From Limnohabitans sp. Rim8 (GTDB lineage: Bacteria; Pseudomonadota; Gammaproteobacteria; Burkholderiales; Burkholderiaceae_C): a DNA stretch of 50,887 nucleotides. This document shows positions 34,577 through 46,900 of the stretch, one piece after another. The notes beneath the pieces were generated by a model. It did not search any database. It had not been told where the DNA came from and worked only from the letters and a program-made list of their open reading frames with translations. The stretch covers positions 1-50,887 of the forward strand of contig NZ_CAMDLM010000030.1 in assembly GCF_945901735.1 (NCBI RefSeq), read 5' to 3'. Both the position numbers and the translations under genes were made by a program. Each line of letters begins with the position of its first letter. Within the stretch, counting starts at the first letter, position 1.

Positions 34577-36502
34577 TTAGTCTTGTCTGCAGGGTGTGAT
34601 CGTTAAAGTAAACACAATGAGGTCCTCGGTGGGGCAGTAATTCACCGAATAGTTAAATTTTTCAGCCAACGACTTCACTAAAAATAGCCCTAAACCTGTA
34701 CCGCTGCGGTAGGTGGCAGCAGGACTTCTGTAATACTTTTCAAAAACCTTCTCTGCATCTGGCCAACCAGCTCTGCCAGGCCGATTGGCGACACCAATCA
34801 CCCAATTGGTGGATGTCATGGCCTGATTCAAGGTGACCACAATATTCGAATTCGAGTCGCCATATTTCAGTGCGTTATCAAGCAAATTGCGAATGATGAT
34901 GGTCAACAAATAAATATCGGTATTGATTTTCCTGGCGTGTAAATTGAGAATTTGAAGGGTCATTCTTTCGGGGTTTTGCATCGACTCGATCAGACCCTTC
35001 AGCAAGTCCGGTAAATCACAATCCATCAGCTGAACTTCAATCGTTCTGTGGTTGACTTGTCCAATTTGAATGGTTCGCTCAATCACATTGGACATGTCAG
35101 CGACTGATTTGGTCAATTTTTTAGATAAATTGACTGACAGTTGGGGGTCGTTCACTTGCAAAAGCAAAGTCGCAAGCGGAGTCTTCAACTCGTGACCCAA
35201 CATGGTCAGGAGTTGTTCAGTTTCCTGTCTGAATAGCCGTTCTTTCAGGGCTTCTTGTTCGGCTTGGTCAGCTTTGGCCGTCAGCGCAGTGTGGTCCTTG
35301 ATGTTTTGTATTCCCCGGTAATGGATCACCATCATCATTAAAAAACCACTGCAAACACTGTAAAAAGAAACAATGTAATGGCTGAGTTCGGTTGCAGGAA
35401 CCAGATTGAGAGCTGGCATAGAAGTCAAAAGAGTAATGACAAGGGTGATCGAAAAATAAGTGATATTGATCCACTGCGGTATAGGATGCTGCCTTTCCTT
35501 GAACATTTTTCGAGGTGTCAATAATGCAATTGCGAAATGAAAAATTGGCAGTATAAAAATCAATAACATATTGATCTGAAGGCCAATTCTTTCCTCGCCA
35601 AAAATAATCATGAAGAAACAAATTGCAAAAATAAGATAAACAGGAAAACTAATCAAGACGCGCCAAAAAAATTTCCGTAAATCCCCTAAAACTTGCTGAG
35701 CGAAAACAGATACCAAAAAAGTTGAGGTAATACCCAAAAAACTGGTCATGAAATTTATGGCCGACGGTTCCAGCCAATTGGGAAGGTACAAAGATGCATA
35801 TCCAAAGAGACAAAAACCGAACAAAAGAGCAGCAATTTGATAGAGAATAAAAATCAATGCCAGACGTTCCTTCTGGACTGTGAGTTGAATCAGTCCCCAG
35901 ACGACAAACATAAAAATTGAGCTCAAGTAGAGCGCGCCCAAATGCTCAATTTTTTTATTGCTTTTTCGCATTGACTGCTCATCCATCACGTCGACGTGAG
36001 CCATGCGCGTACTGCTGGTCTCTAAACGCACCCAGACCTCACGGCTGGATGAGCCCGCTGGCAGTGAATAGCTCAATGAAGAGGACGGATCCACAGAGTT
36101 CGGTTTGGGGTGTGTATCCCCAATCATGGGCCTCATCGCAGGCGTCTGTAAGGGATCAAACAGTTGCAGTTGATCAAGATAAGCAGGGCGAATACGCATC
36201 ACCAGCTTCGCTTCGGGCGGTAAATCTGTTGATGTTGGATCGATGCGCAGTCGAAACCATACAGCGCCTTTGCCATAGCCGGCACTGATGACAGGGCTGT
36301 CTTTTTTTATTCGCCAATCTTTTGATTGTTGAACTTCTTCCCAAGTCATCAGACCACCTTGATCGATCAGCCAGGCTCTCTCGGCGATCAAGTCGTGAGA
36401 TGATCCAGCCCAAGCAGATTTCGCCTGTCCAACAAAAATGGTATATAAAAAAATAAATGTATATAAAAGTATAAATTTATTGATCGACTTGAATGAAGAC
36501 AT
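34577..36502 (-). CDS. 7TMR-DISM sensor histidine kinase (orphan)
   Basis: A 641-residue sensor. A signal/first helix (about 1-32) leads to an extracellular 7TMR-DISMED2 domain (about 35-185: AVWFRLRIDP, REVWVRLETSS), then seven membrane helices (about 190-395), a short linker and a HisKA domain with H437 (LGHELKTPLATLL). The HATPase has an N box (NLLDNALKYG) and G2 (GTGLGLFLVKS). The G1 box reads NRPGRAG, with Asn573 where Asp is normal. The family senses small carbohydrates or other ligands. No response regulator is adjacent. The gene is visibly AT-richer than ychF and the upstream genes, and it is divergent from the ion channel gene. Confidence 0.88.
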   Translation of the reverse strand: MSSFKSINKFILLYTFIFLYTIFVGQAKSAWAGSSHDLIAERAWLIDQGGLMTWEEVQQSKDWRIKKDSPVISAGYGKGAVWFRLRIDPTSTDLPPEAKLVMRIRPAYLDQLQLFDPLQTPAMRPMIGDTHPKPNSVDPSSSLSYSLPAGSSSREVWVRLETSSTRMAHVDVMDEQSMRKSNKKIEHLGALYLSSIFMFVVWGLIQLTVQKERLALIFILYQIAALLFGFCLFGYASLYLPNWLEPSAINFMTSFLGITSTFLVSVFAQQVLGDLRKFFWRVLISFPVYLIFAICFFMIIFGEERIGLQINMLLIFILPIFHFAIALLTPRKMFKERQHPIPQWINITYFSITLVITLLTSMPALNLVPATELSHYIVSFYSVCSGFLMMMVIHYRGIQNIKDHTALTAKADQAEQEALKERLFRQETEQLLTMLGHELKTPLATLLLQVNDPQLSVNLSKKLTKSVADMSNVIERTIQIGQVNHRTIEVQLMDCDLPDLLKGLIESMQNPERMTLQILNLHARKINTDIYLLTIIIRNLLDNALKYGDSNSNIVVTLNQAMTSTNWVIGVANRPGRAGWPDAEKVFEKYYRSPAATYRSGTGLGLFLVKSLAEKFNYSVNYCPTEDLIVFTLTITPCRQD

Positions 36503-36704
36503 AAATTCTAGTTAAAGCGTGCGGTTTTGTTGAGCGTGTTCATGCAGGACAACCCGCACGGACCATAACGCAATTTGTTGGGCACCCATGCGATGAACAC
36601 CTTGTATCATGGATTCAGTCATGGCGGGAACTTGCAATGGCGTGACTTGAAGATTTGATTTTCGTAAGACGGAAAAACTAACAACGTACTGAATGAGGAT
36701 ATCG
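36503..36704. promoter_or_regulatory. Divergent gap between sensor kinase and ion channel
   Basis: These 202 bp must carry the start signals of both genes. CGTGCGG at 36519-36525 and CCGCACG at 36554-36560 form a 7-bp inverted repeat spaced 28 bp apart, which could be an operator or a leader hairpin of the kinase mRNA. No standard -35/-10 pair stands out. Confidence 0.3.
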
Positions 36705-37721
36705 ATGTTTTTCAATGGCTTGATCAGGTTCATTTCGTTGTTCATTTTATTGTCTGGTTTGAACATCAACGTCCTTGCCAATAAGCCCCTTCAAGGTGCG
36801 CTGCTACCGGTAGACAGTTCAAATACTGCTACCCATCAAGTCAAAATAGGAATTTATCCAATAGCTATTTATCAGTTGGATATGGGCAGCAATACCTTTT
36901 ATGCTGACCTGTATTTGTGGCTGCGTTGGAAGGGAGACATTGATCCTGTTGCCTCTCTTGAATTTAAAAATATGGTTGAAAAATGGAACAAACAATATGA
37001 AAGAATTAACCCGAACCCCAAAATAATGGCGGACGGATCGAAGTACCAAATTCTAAAGGTCGAGGGCAGATTTTATCAACCTTTTAATCTGACCGACTAT
37101 CCTTTAGATCAACAAAAATTGACCATTCAGGTGGAGGATGCCTTATACAGTGCGGAAGAGCTCTCATTTGTAATTGATCAAGAAAACAGTGGTTTAGGCA
37201 GTAACTTTGTTATACCTGGTTGGTCCTTGACGGGTTGGTCAGGCCAGGTTTTTCACCATGATTATCGGACAAATTTTGGTGAAGACAAAGCCTCATCGCT
37301 GTATTCAACAGCACACTTCAATATTCACGTGGAGCGGCCAACCAGTTACTTTTTCTGGCGGTTGTTATTACCAATATTCATTGTTTTGTGTGTGGCACTT
37401 TCTGCTTTGATTTTATCGCCACGGAGTATAGACGCCCGCACCGGTCTCGCAGGGGGGGCCCTATTGACGGCCATTTTCTTGCAAATAGGATATTCCGACG
37501 CGCTGCCTGAATTAACTTATCTCGTACTGATCGATAAAATTTATCTGCTGGCATATATATTGATTGTTTTGACACTGGTGCGGACGATCCTTGTATTCCA
37601 AAAATGCAACCAAGCCACCGAACAAAGCATGGAGAGCTTATTGCAAATGGACAAGAGGCTGATCGCTCTGCAGCTGTTGGTCTTTGTGTTGGGAACGGCC
37701 GTGTTGGTTTGGGTGCACTGA
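36705..37721 (+). CDS. Bacterial Cys-loop-type pentameric ligand-gated ion channel
   Basis: A 338-residue homologue of ELIC/GLIC channels. A signal peptide (MFFNGLIRFISLFILLSG to NVLA) precedes a beta-sandwich ligand-binding domain (about residues 30-215) with the family motif NLTDYPLDQQKLTIQVED; as in other bacterial members, the disulfide of the Cys loop is absent. Four helices follow: TM1 (FFWRLLLPIFIVLCVALSA), pore-lining TM2 (ARTGLAGGALLTAIFLQIGY), a Pro-containing TM2-TM3 link and TM3 (SDALPELTYLVLIDKIYLL onward) and TM4 (LIALQLLVFVLGTAVLVWV). GAGG six bases before ATG 36705 favours this start; ATG 36693 adds four residues. AT-rich like the kinase gene. Confidence 0.9.
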   Translation: MFFNGLIRFISLFILLSGLNINVLANKPLQGALLPVDSSNTATHQVKIGIYPIAIYQLDMGSNTFYADLYLWLRWKGDIDPVASLEFKNMVEKWNKQYERINPNPKIMADGSKYQILKVEGRFYQPFNLTDYPLDQQKLTIQVEDALYSAEELSFVIDQENSGLGSNFVIPGWSLTGWSGQVFHHDYRTNFGEDKASSLYSTAHFNIHVERPTSYFFWRLLLPIFIVLCVALSALILSPRSIDARTGLAGGALLTAIFLQIGYSDALPELTYLVLIDKIYLLAYILIVLTLVRTILVFQKCNQATEQSMESLLQMDKRLIALQLLVFVLGTAVLVWVH

Positions 37722-37988
37722 ATCTGGACTGAGATCAGGTGCCGGTCGCATGCGCAGCAAGCCGCAAGTCGCATGCCGCATGTTGCCGAGTGCCGCCTGG
37801 TATCTCAAATACAGCCATGTTGACGTGTGGGTCCATCCACAGACGGCAAGGCTTGCTCTGACAGCGCAAAGCCATGTTCAGTTTTGTTAAGTTTCGAGCT
37901 TTTTCATGTGATTTAATGTCAAAAATATTTTTGTCATTTAATCGTTGCGCCTGCGCGACGAGCACCCTAATTGTTTCGGAGAAAAAGC
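37722..37988 (+). promoter_or_regulatory. Upstream region of the giant adhesin gene
   Basis: The 267-bp gap is GC-rich at first and AT-rich in its last 100 bp. A perfect 14-bp palindrome CAAAAATATTTTTG at 37920-37933 lies between two ATTTAAT direct repeats (about 37911 and 37936). GGAGA at 37978-37982 is the Shine-Dalgarno for ATG 37989. The AT-rich block is the likely promoter and control site. Confidence 0.4.
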
Positions 37989-40900
37989 ATGAGTCAAAAG
38001 AAGTCTGCAGGCCCTGTCAATACACGCAGCCCTAACAAATCTCAAACCGATCGTGACGCTCTATCAGCATTGATTCCGAATGGTGAGGTCGCAGGCGGGG
38101 GCGATCGGGTGGTGAATCGCGCAAGCAAGCGCGTACAGATGCCTCAGGATGACTTTGAGACGGCCGATAAGATCGTGCAAGACGAAATCGTTTCTTTGAG
38201 CGATGCTCCAGCGGCTGAACCGTCTCAAGTCTGGACCTTGGCGCAAGCCAACACGTCTGCGGCCAACTCATCGGCGGCAAACACTTCGGCCACGGCGGTA
38301 GATTGCAAGCTGCCTGAAAAAAAGAACAGTGAAGAGTGCGATGACGACAAAGGGCTTTGGTGGAACCACGGCACGGGCTCGTTGATAAAAATCGGTCTTG
38401 CGGGCGCAGGTATTTTGATGGCGCTGAACGGCAAGGACAAGGCGGCCCCCACAGCCAGCCTCGAAACCGCGATGGCCGCTGGCCCCTTTGAAGCCAAAAA
38501 CATGACCCTGGCATTTTTTGGCAACCGGGGCTTGCTGCTTGAATTGACAGGGAACGATCAAGGCGAATTATTGCCCAGCGTAGGCTCGGCCTACAAAGGG
38601 AAAATTCAAGTCCAATATTCCAAAGTGATGGATGCTGGCGTCGAAAAAACAGTCGTTTCAGGGGTCATTGTCGATTTTGGCGATTACAAAGGCGCCGTGA
38701 TGGGGGTGTTGTATGACCGCCTCCCGGATGATTTGAAACCAGTCCAGTACTACGACGAAGTGGCAGGACTGATTGCATTGGAATCGACGGCTTTGCGAGC
38801 CGTGACCACCATCAATCCTGGCCAAAACTACATGGCCATCACGCCATTCACAGAAATGGCCTTCCGAAAAGCCGCTGTGGGTGATGTGGCTCTTACACCT
38901 GAGGCCGTTTCGGCGCTCCTCAGTGACCAGGGCAAGCTGACAAAAATCGCAGATGCCAACAAGGCTGTCAGTGCATGGGTTGGCGTGCCAGACATTGTCG
39001 GCGTGTTGCCAGTGGCTGTGAACGATGTGGGTTTTTCGACAGAGAAAGACAAGCAAGCCAAAACATACGGAGAAAAGCTCGCCGCACTCTCGCGCCTGGT
39101 GCCAGGTAACCTGGAAGAAGGCATCGAACGTCTTTTGCATGCGAGGCCTGCTGATGTGCCGGGTGCACTCAATGAGGCGTTGGAGGACTTCAATGACGAC
39201 AATTTGCCTGGCGCAGTCCTCACACCACCATCGGTGCAGATTGAACGCAGTCCCTGGGTCAACGCTCAGGAAACCCAGCCCCTGCGTATCCAGGGCACAT
39301 CCACCGACGCAGATGAGGGCAGTGTCGTCCGCATCAGCGTACTCAAAGACGGCGTGGTGCTGGCCTCGCTTAAGGCAGAAGTAGGTCCAAATGGTGCTTG
39401 GCAAGTGCAACTGCCCAGCACATTCAGCGCCATGGGCATCCAAGACGGCCAGAGCTTTACCATCCGTGCCCATATCGACCCTGATCATCCCGATAGCGTG
39501 ACGGCCCAATACGATGCGACCGCACCAGCGGCGCCCCAGTCGGCCCCCGACTTGCTGGCCATGCATGACACCGGCAGCAACAATGACGACGATGTGACGG
39601 GTCAGGCGCGTCCTGGTTTTACCATTGGCGCTTTGCCAGAAGCTGGCATGACCGTCGAAGTTCTGGTGAATGGCGATGTGGTCCCCGCCACCTACGATCT
39701 GTTTGCGGGCACTGTTCGCCTTCAGAACATCCTGACGGATGGTAGTCACAGCGTGACATACCGCTATGTGGATGCAGCGGGTAACCGCGGTGACGCAAGC
39801 CTACCTCTCCAACTGATTGTCGACACATCAGCACCCCAAGCAACCCTGCTCTCGCCATTGCTCAGCCAAGACACGGGTGCCAGTGCGACCGACTGGATCA
39901 CCAACATCGCAGACCAGAGCATTCGCGGACAACTCAGCCAAACGCTTGAAGTGGGCGAGACCCTGCGTGCCAGCCTCAATGGCGGCATTACCTGGACTGA
40001 CATCACCTCTTCAGTCAGCGGCACCAGCGTCAACTGGAACCAAGTACCCCTCATTTCGGACATCATCACCCGAGTGCAGTTCCAGGTTATTGACCAAGCC
40101 GGCAACAAGGGCCCCTTGGTAGAAAAAACCTGCTTCATCGACACACAGGCCCCATTGGCGCCCAGCCAAGCGGCCGATCTGCAAGCCGCATCCGATTCGC
40201 AACTGAACACTGACAACGTCACCAACAACACACGCCCTGTGTTTGACGTAGAGGGCATTCCGGCAGATGCCGTGGCTGTAGAAATGTGGGTCAACGGCAG
40301 GCTGGTTGCCTCCACATTCAACCCCAACACCCAGACCCTGCAACCCAACGCAGCCCTGTCGGACGGCGTGTTGCAAGTCAGCTACCGTTTTGTAGACGCA
40401 GCCGGCAACCGCAGTGACCTCAGCACCGCATTGCCGGTCACCATTGACACCCGTGCGCCTGTTGGTTCTGCCATCACGGGCGTGACAGTGGGCAGCTTCA
40501 GTGGCACTTATGAGGCGGGCAGCGCCGTACAACTGAGCATTGCCGGGCAGCCAGCCACAGGGCAAGTCGTGCTCAACAGCAACGGCACTTGGCGTTATGA
40601 ACCCAGTCCAGATGAGCTCAATACCTTGCGCACGGAAGGCGCTGTCAGCGAACTGCGGATCACCGTCACCGATGTGGCTGGCAACATTGCACAAGCCAAC
40701 CGCACGGTCACAGCTGATGACTTGCGTGGTCCGTATGTCAAGGAATTCATCCCAGCGGACAACGGTTTTTTGGCCAATGACGCGACAGGCCACGCCACCC
40801 TTAACTTGGTGTTCTCCAAACCCATCACCAAAGGCACAGGATCACTGAAGGTCTTTGACCTGAACAACAACCTGATTCACACCGTGTTGGTGAGCAGTGC

Positions 40901-43900
40901 AGACGTGAGCATTGATGGCGAAGGTCAAAACGACGTATTTGTCCGTTTGCCCGGCTTGAACATGGCCACCCAGTATTACGTCACCCTGGATGCAGGCAGC
41001 TTCGTTGACAGCAACCAAGAAGCCTACCTTGGGCAGACCTTGACAGGGCTGAACGGTTGGAACTTCTCTGCAGTCACGGCATCGATTGCGCCCGATTTTG
41101 TTACCGCCGATGACATGATCAACCGGGTGGAGAGTGCTGCGGTGGTGCCGGTTACAGGCCGGGTCGTCAGCAACGGTGGCGTGCTTGCTGCCATTACCAC
41201 CAATGACTTGACGCTCGATGTGCGCGATGCCAACAACAACCCTGTGTCGGCCACCATCACGGGCTACAACACCAGCACTGGTGAGTTCACTTTCAACATC
41301 GCGGCCAATGTGTGGCAAGAAGGCCGTTACAGATACACCGTGACCTTGAACGGTGCGCAAGGCGCAGCCCAAGGGGTTCAGGCTCAGTACGTCTTCACCA
41401 ACCTGACCATCGATCTGACCGCGCCCACCATGAGTGCCAGTTTGCAAAGCGCAAGCGATGACGCCGGTGTTGTTCAGGGCGATTTGTGGGCTGCTGGGGC
41501 CAACACGGGCGTCAGCGACGACATCACCCCATTTGTCAGCGGTACCCTCAGTGCGGCTCTTTCGGGTGATGCCCGCGTGGTGGTGTACCGCCGTGACGTG
41601 ACCAATCCTAATCAGCCGGGTCCTGAGGTTGAAACCACGGGCATCGAAGGCCTCAAGCCCACCGGCACCACTTGGAGCATGAGCGACAGCGGTTTGCAAG
41701 ACGGTCGTGCCTACGAGTACGTCGCCTTTGTAGAAGACGCTGCCGGTAACCGCAGTGCGGCCACAACAGGCCGCACCATCATCGTGGACACCAGCCCACC
41801 CACCACCTTGGTGTCGGCCCTGAGCTTGAGCCAAGACAGTGGCCAAAGCGCCACTGACCGCATCACCAATGTGGCCAGCCAAACCGTGACCGGCACGCTG
41901 AGCGCGCCATTGGCTGCTGGCGAAACCCTGCGCGCCAGCTTGGATGGCGGTGCCACATGGGCAGACATTTCTGTTGTGGTGAACGGCACATCGCTGGCTT
42001 GGCCAGGCGTGACATTGCCTCAGGGCCCAGGTCAGGTGTTGTTCCGCGTGCAAGACGCTGCGGGCAACCAAGGCCCCATCAGCACCTGGAGTTTCACTCT
42101 GGACCAAATGCCGCCGGCCGCGCCCACCAGCCCGCTCGATCTGCTGGCTGCCAGCGACAGCGGCAGCAGCAACAGCGACAACATCACCAACAACACCCAA
42201 CCCCGTTTGGTGGTGGGCGCTTTGCCAGTGGGCATGGCGGGCGCGCAGCTGCTGGTTGATGGCGTGATGGTGGAAGCCGCCTATGACGCCAACGACGGCA
42301 CTTTGCGCCCTGTGCAGGCGCTCGAGCATGGCGAGCGCAACTTCAGTTTCCGCTGGGTGGACACAGCGGGCAACATCGGTGCAGCTGGGACCGCTTTGGC
42401 GGTGCAGATTGACACCATTGCCCCCTCACTGCGCGTGACCAACATCGACATCAGTGCCGACAGCGGCAGCAGCAACAGCGACTTCATCACGCGCACACCG
42501 GCCCAAACCATTACCGGGCAACTCAACAATGCCCTGACAACAGGGGACAAGGTGTTTGGTTCGGTCAATGGCGGCACCTCTTGGACAGATGTGACCAGCA
42601 TGATCAACTCTGGCGGCCAACTCAGTTGGACGGGAGTGACCCTGCTCGAAGGCAACAGCAGCGTGCAGTTCCGGGTGGTGGATGTGGCGGGCAACATCAG
42701 CCCCATCAGCAGTCAGGATTACAGCCTGGACCTGACCCCCCCCGAGACCATGGTCCGGAACATCGACATCAGTGCCGACACCGGCATCAGTGATTCTGAT
42801 TTCATCACCAAAGAGGCCACGCAAACCGTTACTGGACGTCTGATGGATGGTGACGAACCGCAAGCATTGCAGGCAGGGGACCGTTTGTGGGCTTCGTCCA
42901 ATGGCGGGGCCAACTGGCAAGACATCACCTCCACCGTCAGTGGCGATGAATTTACCTGGGCCAATGTGAACTTGACCAACGGCGCCAGCAGCTTGCAGTT
43001 CAAAGTGATTGACGCTGCAGGCAACGAGGGGGGGGTCAGTCGCCAAAATTACACCTTGGACATGGTGGCGCCCGCTGCGCCCCAGAACTTTGCCTGGGCC
43101 ACTTACCCCAATGGCATCAACACCAGCACCAACGTCGTCAACGGCACCATTGGTGATGTGCCCTTCACCTACACCCTGAAAAAGCTAGACCAAGCTGCGC
43201 TTAACCTCACCTCTACTTCAAACATGTACAACCAGGGGCTGTTCCCGGTGTCTTTCGGAGTGCCCAACACCACGTCGATTCGCAACGATGTGGCCTCCAT
43301 CAACCAATTGACGTTTGATTCGCCGATGAGCAACCCCGTGTTGGCGTTCTCTTCAATTGGTAACCCAAACAACCCTGTCACCATTTCTTTCCCTGTGCCA
43401 GTGGAAATTCTCTGGTCAACTGACGTCACGGTTAACCAAGGCACAACGGCTGCTGCGACCCGATTGACAGGCCGTGAAGGCTTCATGGTGGTGCGCCTGA
43501 ATGGCACCGTGGATGACATGCGATTTGACTACTTGTCGAATGAAACCTATGTGAACTTTGCCTTTGGCGCCGCTGTGTTTGACCTGCTCTCGCCAGAGCA
43601 GGACAGCGGCATCAAGAGCATCGACGACATCACGAACATCACGCGACCTGCCTTCATGCTGCAGAACAAGCCTGCGGATGCTGTGTCTGCTGAATTGTTG
43701 ATCAACGGTCAGCTGGTGAGTGCCGCCTTCAGTCTTGAAGACAACACCCTGACTCCCAATGCACCGATCTCAGACGGCGTGTACCAAGTGGCCTACCGCT
43801 ATGTCGATTTGGCCGGCAACGTCAGCGCTCCAGGGCCTGTGACCCAAGTGACCATTGACACCCTTGCGCCCGTCAACACCAACCTGACCACCTTCACCCC

Positions 43901-46900
43901 GGCCAGCATTGGTGGCAACTACGAACCTGGCACCGCCCTGAGCCTGAAGATCAATGGCGTCAGCATTGCCTCCAACCGCATCGTGCTCAACGCCGCCAAC
44001 GGCACCTGGAGCCTGGTGCCCACGCAGGCCGAACTCACCACCGCAGGCACGGGTTGGCTCAACAAAGCCACCAGCACATTCGATCTGACGGCCACTGACC
44101 TGGCTGGCAACGTGAGTGTTGCCAGCCAAACCGTGAGCAAGGACGTGTTCAATGCGCCGTATGTCAAGGAATTCATTCCTGCAGATGGTGGCTTTTTGGC
44201 CAACGACAGCACTGGAAAGGCCACACTCAACCTGGTGTTCTCTAAGGCCGTGCAAGCCGGCACTGGCAAGATCAAGTTGTTCAACGTGTCAGGTGACGCC
44301 CTGGTGGCCGAGATCGATGTGGCCAGCAACGCCGTGCGTATCGAAAATGGCACCGACGTCTATGTGACCCTGCCGACCCTGACCACCGGCACGCGCTATT
44401 ACGTCACGCTGGATGCTGGCACCTTTGTCGACAGCGCTAACCAAGGCTATGTGGGTAAGAGCGAGACTGGCACCTCGGGCTGGGACTTCACGGGCGCTTT
44501 GGCCTCGATCGCGCCTGACTTTGTGGCTCAAGACGACATCGTCAATGCCAGCGAAAGCGCCGCCGTGGTGCGCATCACCGGCAAGGTGGTCAGCAGCACT
44601 GCCATGATCGAAGACATTGTGGCGGGCAACCTGACCGTGACCGTGGCCGTGCCGCAAGGCGCAGCCGCCATCACGGCCACGCTGCAAAGCTACAACAACC
44701 AGACCGGAGAGTTCGTCTTCACGGTGCCCGCACAAGCTTGGGCCAATGGCAGCTACGGCTACACCGTGCGTTTGCGCGGCACAGCGGGAGACGCTGCAAA
44801 CGTCAACGCCGATTACAACTTCACCAACCTGGCGGTGGATCTGGTTGCACCCACTGGCATTCTGGGCAGCATTGATGCGATCACTGACGATGTGGGGCTT
44901 GCACAAGGCAACCTGTTGTCAACGAGCCTGAAACTGCTCGAAAGCGGCTATGCCTCCAAGACCGGCACCAACAAAGTGACAGAGGTAAATGTCACCGACC
45001 TCGACTTGTCTCAGTTGTCTGCCACTTTTGGTGGGGTTTTTATTTCAGCGGATGGTACTCGGCCAGGCGTGTACAACAGTGGGTCGACGGTTTACAACGC
45101 AAACCGCTCACAAGTTTCTTTTTGGATACAAGCAGAATATGACGGTAAGTACACCAAAGCCGTTCAGCTTCAATTGACTGATTCGTCAAATGGTATTGAG
45201 CTCAAAATCGTCGATGCTAAATATTCGAACGATTACGTTAATTTGCCTACAACCCACAACTGGAACATTGGCGGGAATCCCATAGCCATCGCCACACATG
45301 CAGGGGCTAATGGATATGGTATTTCAAGCTTGCAATTGGTGAGCAACAGCAGTTCAGCTAATGGTCTAACTGACGACAACACCCCCACCCTGACGGGCTC
45401 CCTGACCCGTGCACTGGCTCAAGACGAACGCATCGCGATTGACCGCACCAACGGTCAAGGCCAAACCGTCACCATCACCGGCAAGGCGGGTCTGATCGTG
45501 GACGGCACCACTTGGACGGTGAACGACGGTACCCTGGCCGATGGCCAATACACCTACCGCGTGTTTGTGGAAGACGTCGCTGGAAACCGCAGTGCTTCCG
45601 GTGCAGCACGCACCATCACGGTGGACACACAGGCACCCACGGTGACCGTTACGGCCGCTAGCCTGAGCCAAGACACCGGGGTCAGCAACACCGACCGCCT
45701 GACCACAGTGGCGGCGCAAACCGTCAGAGGCACTCTCAGCGCGGCTTTGGGGGAAGGCGAAAAGCTGATGGCCTCGCTCGATGGCGGAACCACCCTCATC
45801 GACATCACCGCCATGGTCAATGGCACCAGCTTCAGTTGGACTGGGGTCACCCTGAAACCAGGTGAAGGCAGCATCCGCTGGCTGGTGATCGATGCCATGG
45901 GCAACCGCGGCACCTCTTGGGATGTGAGTTACACGCTCGATACCACAGCGCCCGATAAGCCCGCTGCTCCTGCAGCCTATGTTGACGATGCAGGCGCTGA
46001 AACCTCGAACAACAGCGCGGCCAGCAGCACCGACGATTTCACGCCCGGCATTCTGGTGCAAAGGGGTTTGGCCATTGCGCCTGTTTTGTTTGTAGACGGC
46101 CAGCAAGTGGCCTCTAACTACAACGCCAGCACCGGCGTGCTGACGCCCAGCAATGCGGTCAGTACTGGTTTGCACAAATACTCTTACGCCCTAGCGGATG
46201 ATGCTGGAAATATCAGTGCTCCCAGCGATGCCCTCTCTATCACGAGCGCAGTGCCGGTCACTTTTGCGGCGACACCAGAACCGATACGAATCACAACTCC
46301 TGGGGCGTCTCCAAGCATTTTTCAGCCGAACAGTGGCGCATTTTTTGATATTGCAGGGGACCTGAATTCTGATGGTTACTCTGACATTGTCATATCTGAC
46401 TGGTCCAAGACTTATGTGGTCTGGGGGCGGCCATCAGGATTACTGACCGCGGTCAATCCTATAAGCGCCACTACATTGGGTCAAAACGGCAAAATTGTGT
46501 CGTCAGTCGTTTCGGTTTTGGACTACGCGCCGGCCTTTTTGGGTGACGTGAACAACGATGGCAGGGATGATTTCATTGCGCTGGACATTCGCGCCCCCCA
46601 AAATGGCCAATTGGTGCTGGACGTTAACTCCAGCTCGCCGGCCATTGTCATAGACGGCCCCAACACGTTTCAAGATAACTGGCAAAGCAAATCTGTTGGA
46701 GACATCAACGGCGATGGGGTTGATGATTTCTTGATAATCAACTGGGACTATCAAAATCGCCCATCTGTCATTGTTTTTGGACGTACGGACATCACAGATC
46801 TGAACACAGGTTCTTTGGGCAATGCCGGCTACACAATTGCCTTGGGAAATGGCATGTTGGCTGGTGACGGTGTAGGCGACTTCAATGGTGACGGTATACC

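Noticed and set aside
36512..36781. 89-residue minus-strand frame just upstream of the DISM kinase
   Set aside because: Overlaps the signal peptide of the channel gene in antisense, has no recognisable domain and no Shine-Dalgarno sequence; a short leader peptide within it cannot be excluded.
40842..42329. 495-residue minus-strand frame inside the giant gene
   Set aside because: Antisense to Ig repeats; repeats create repeated open frames on the other strand.
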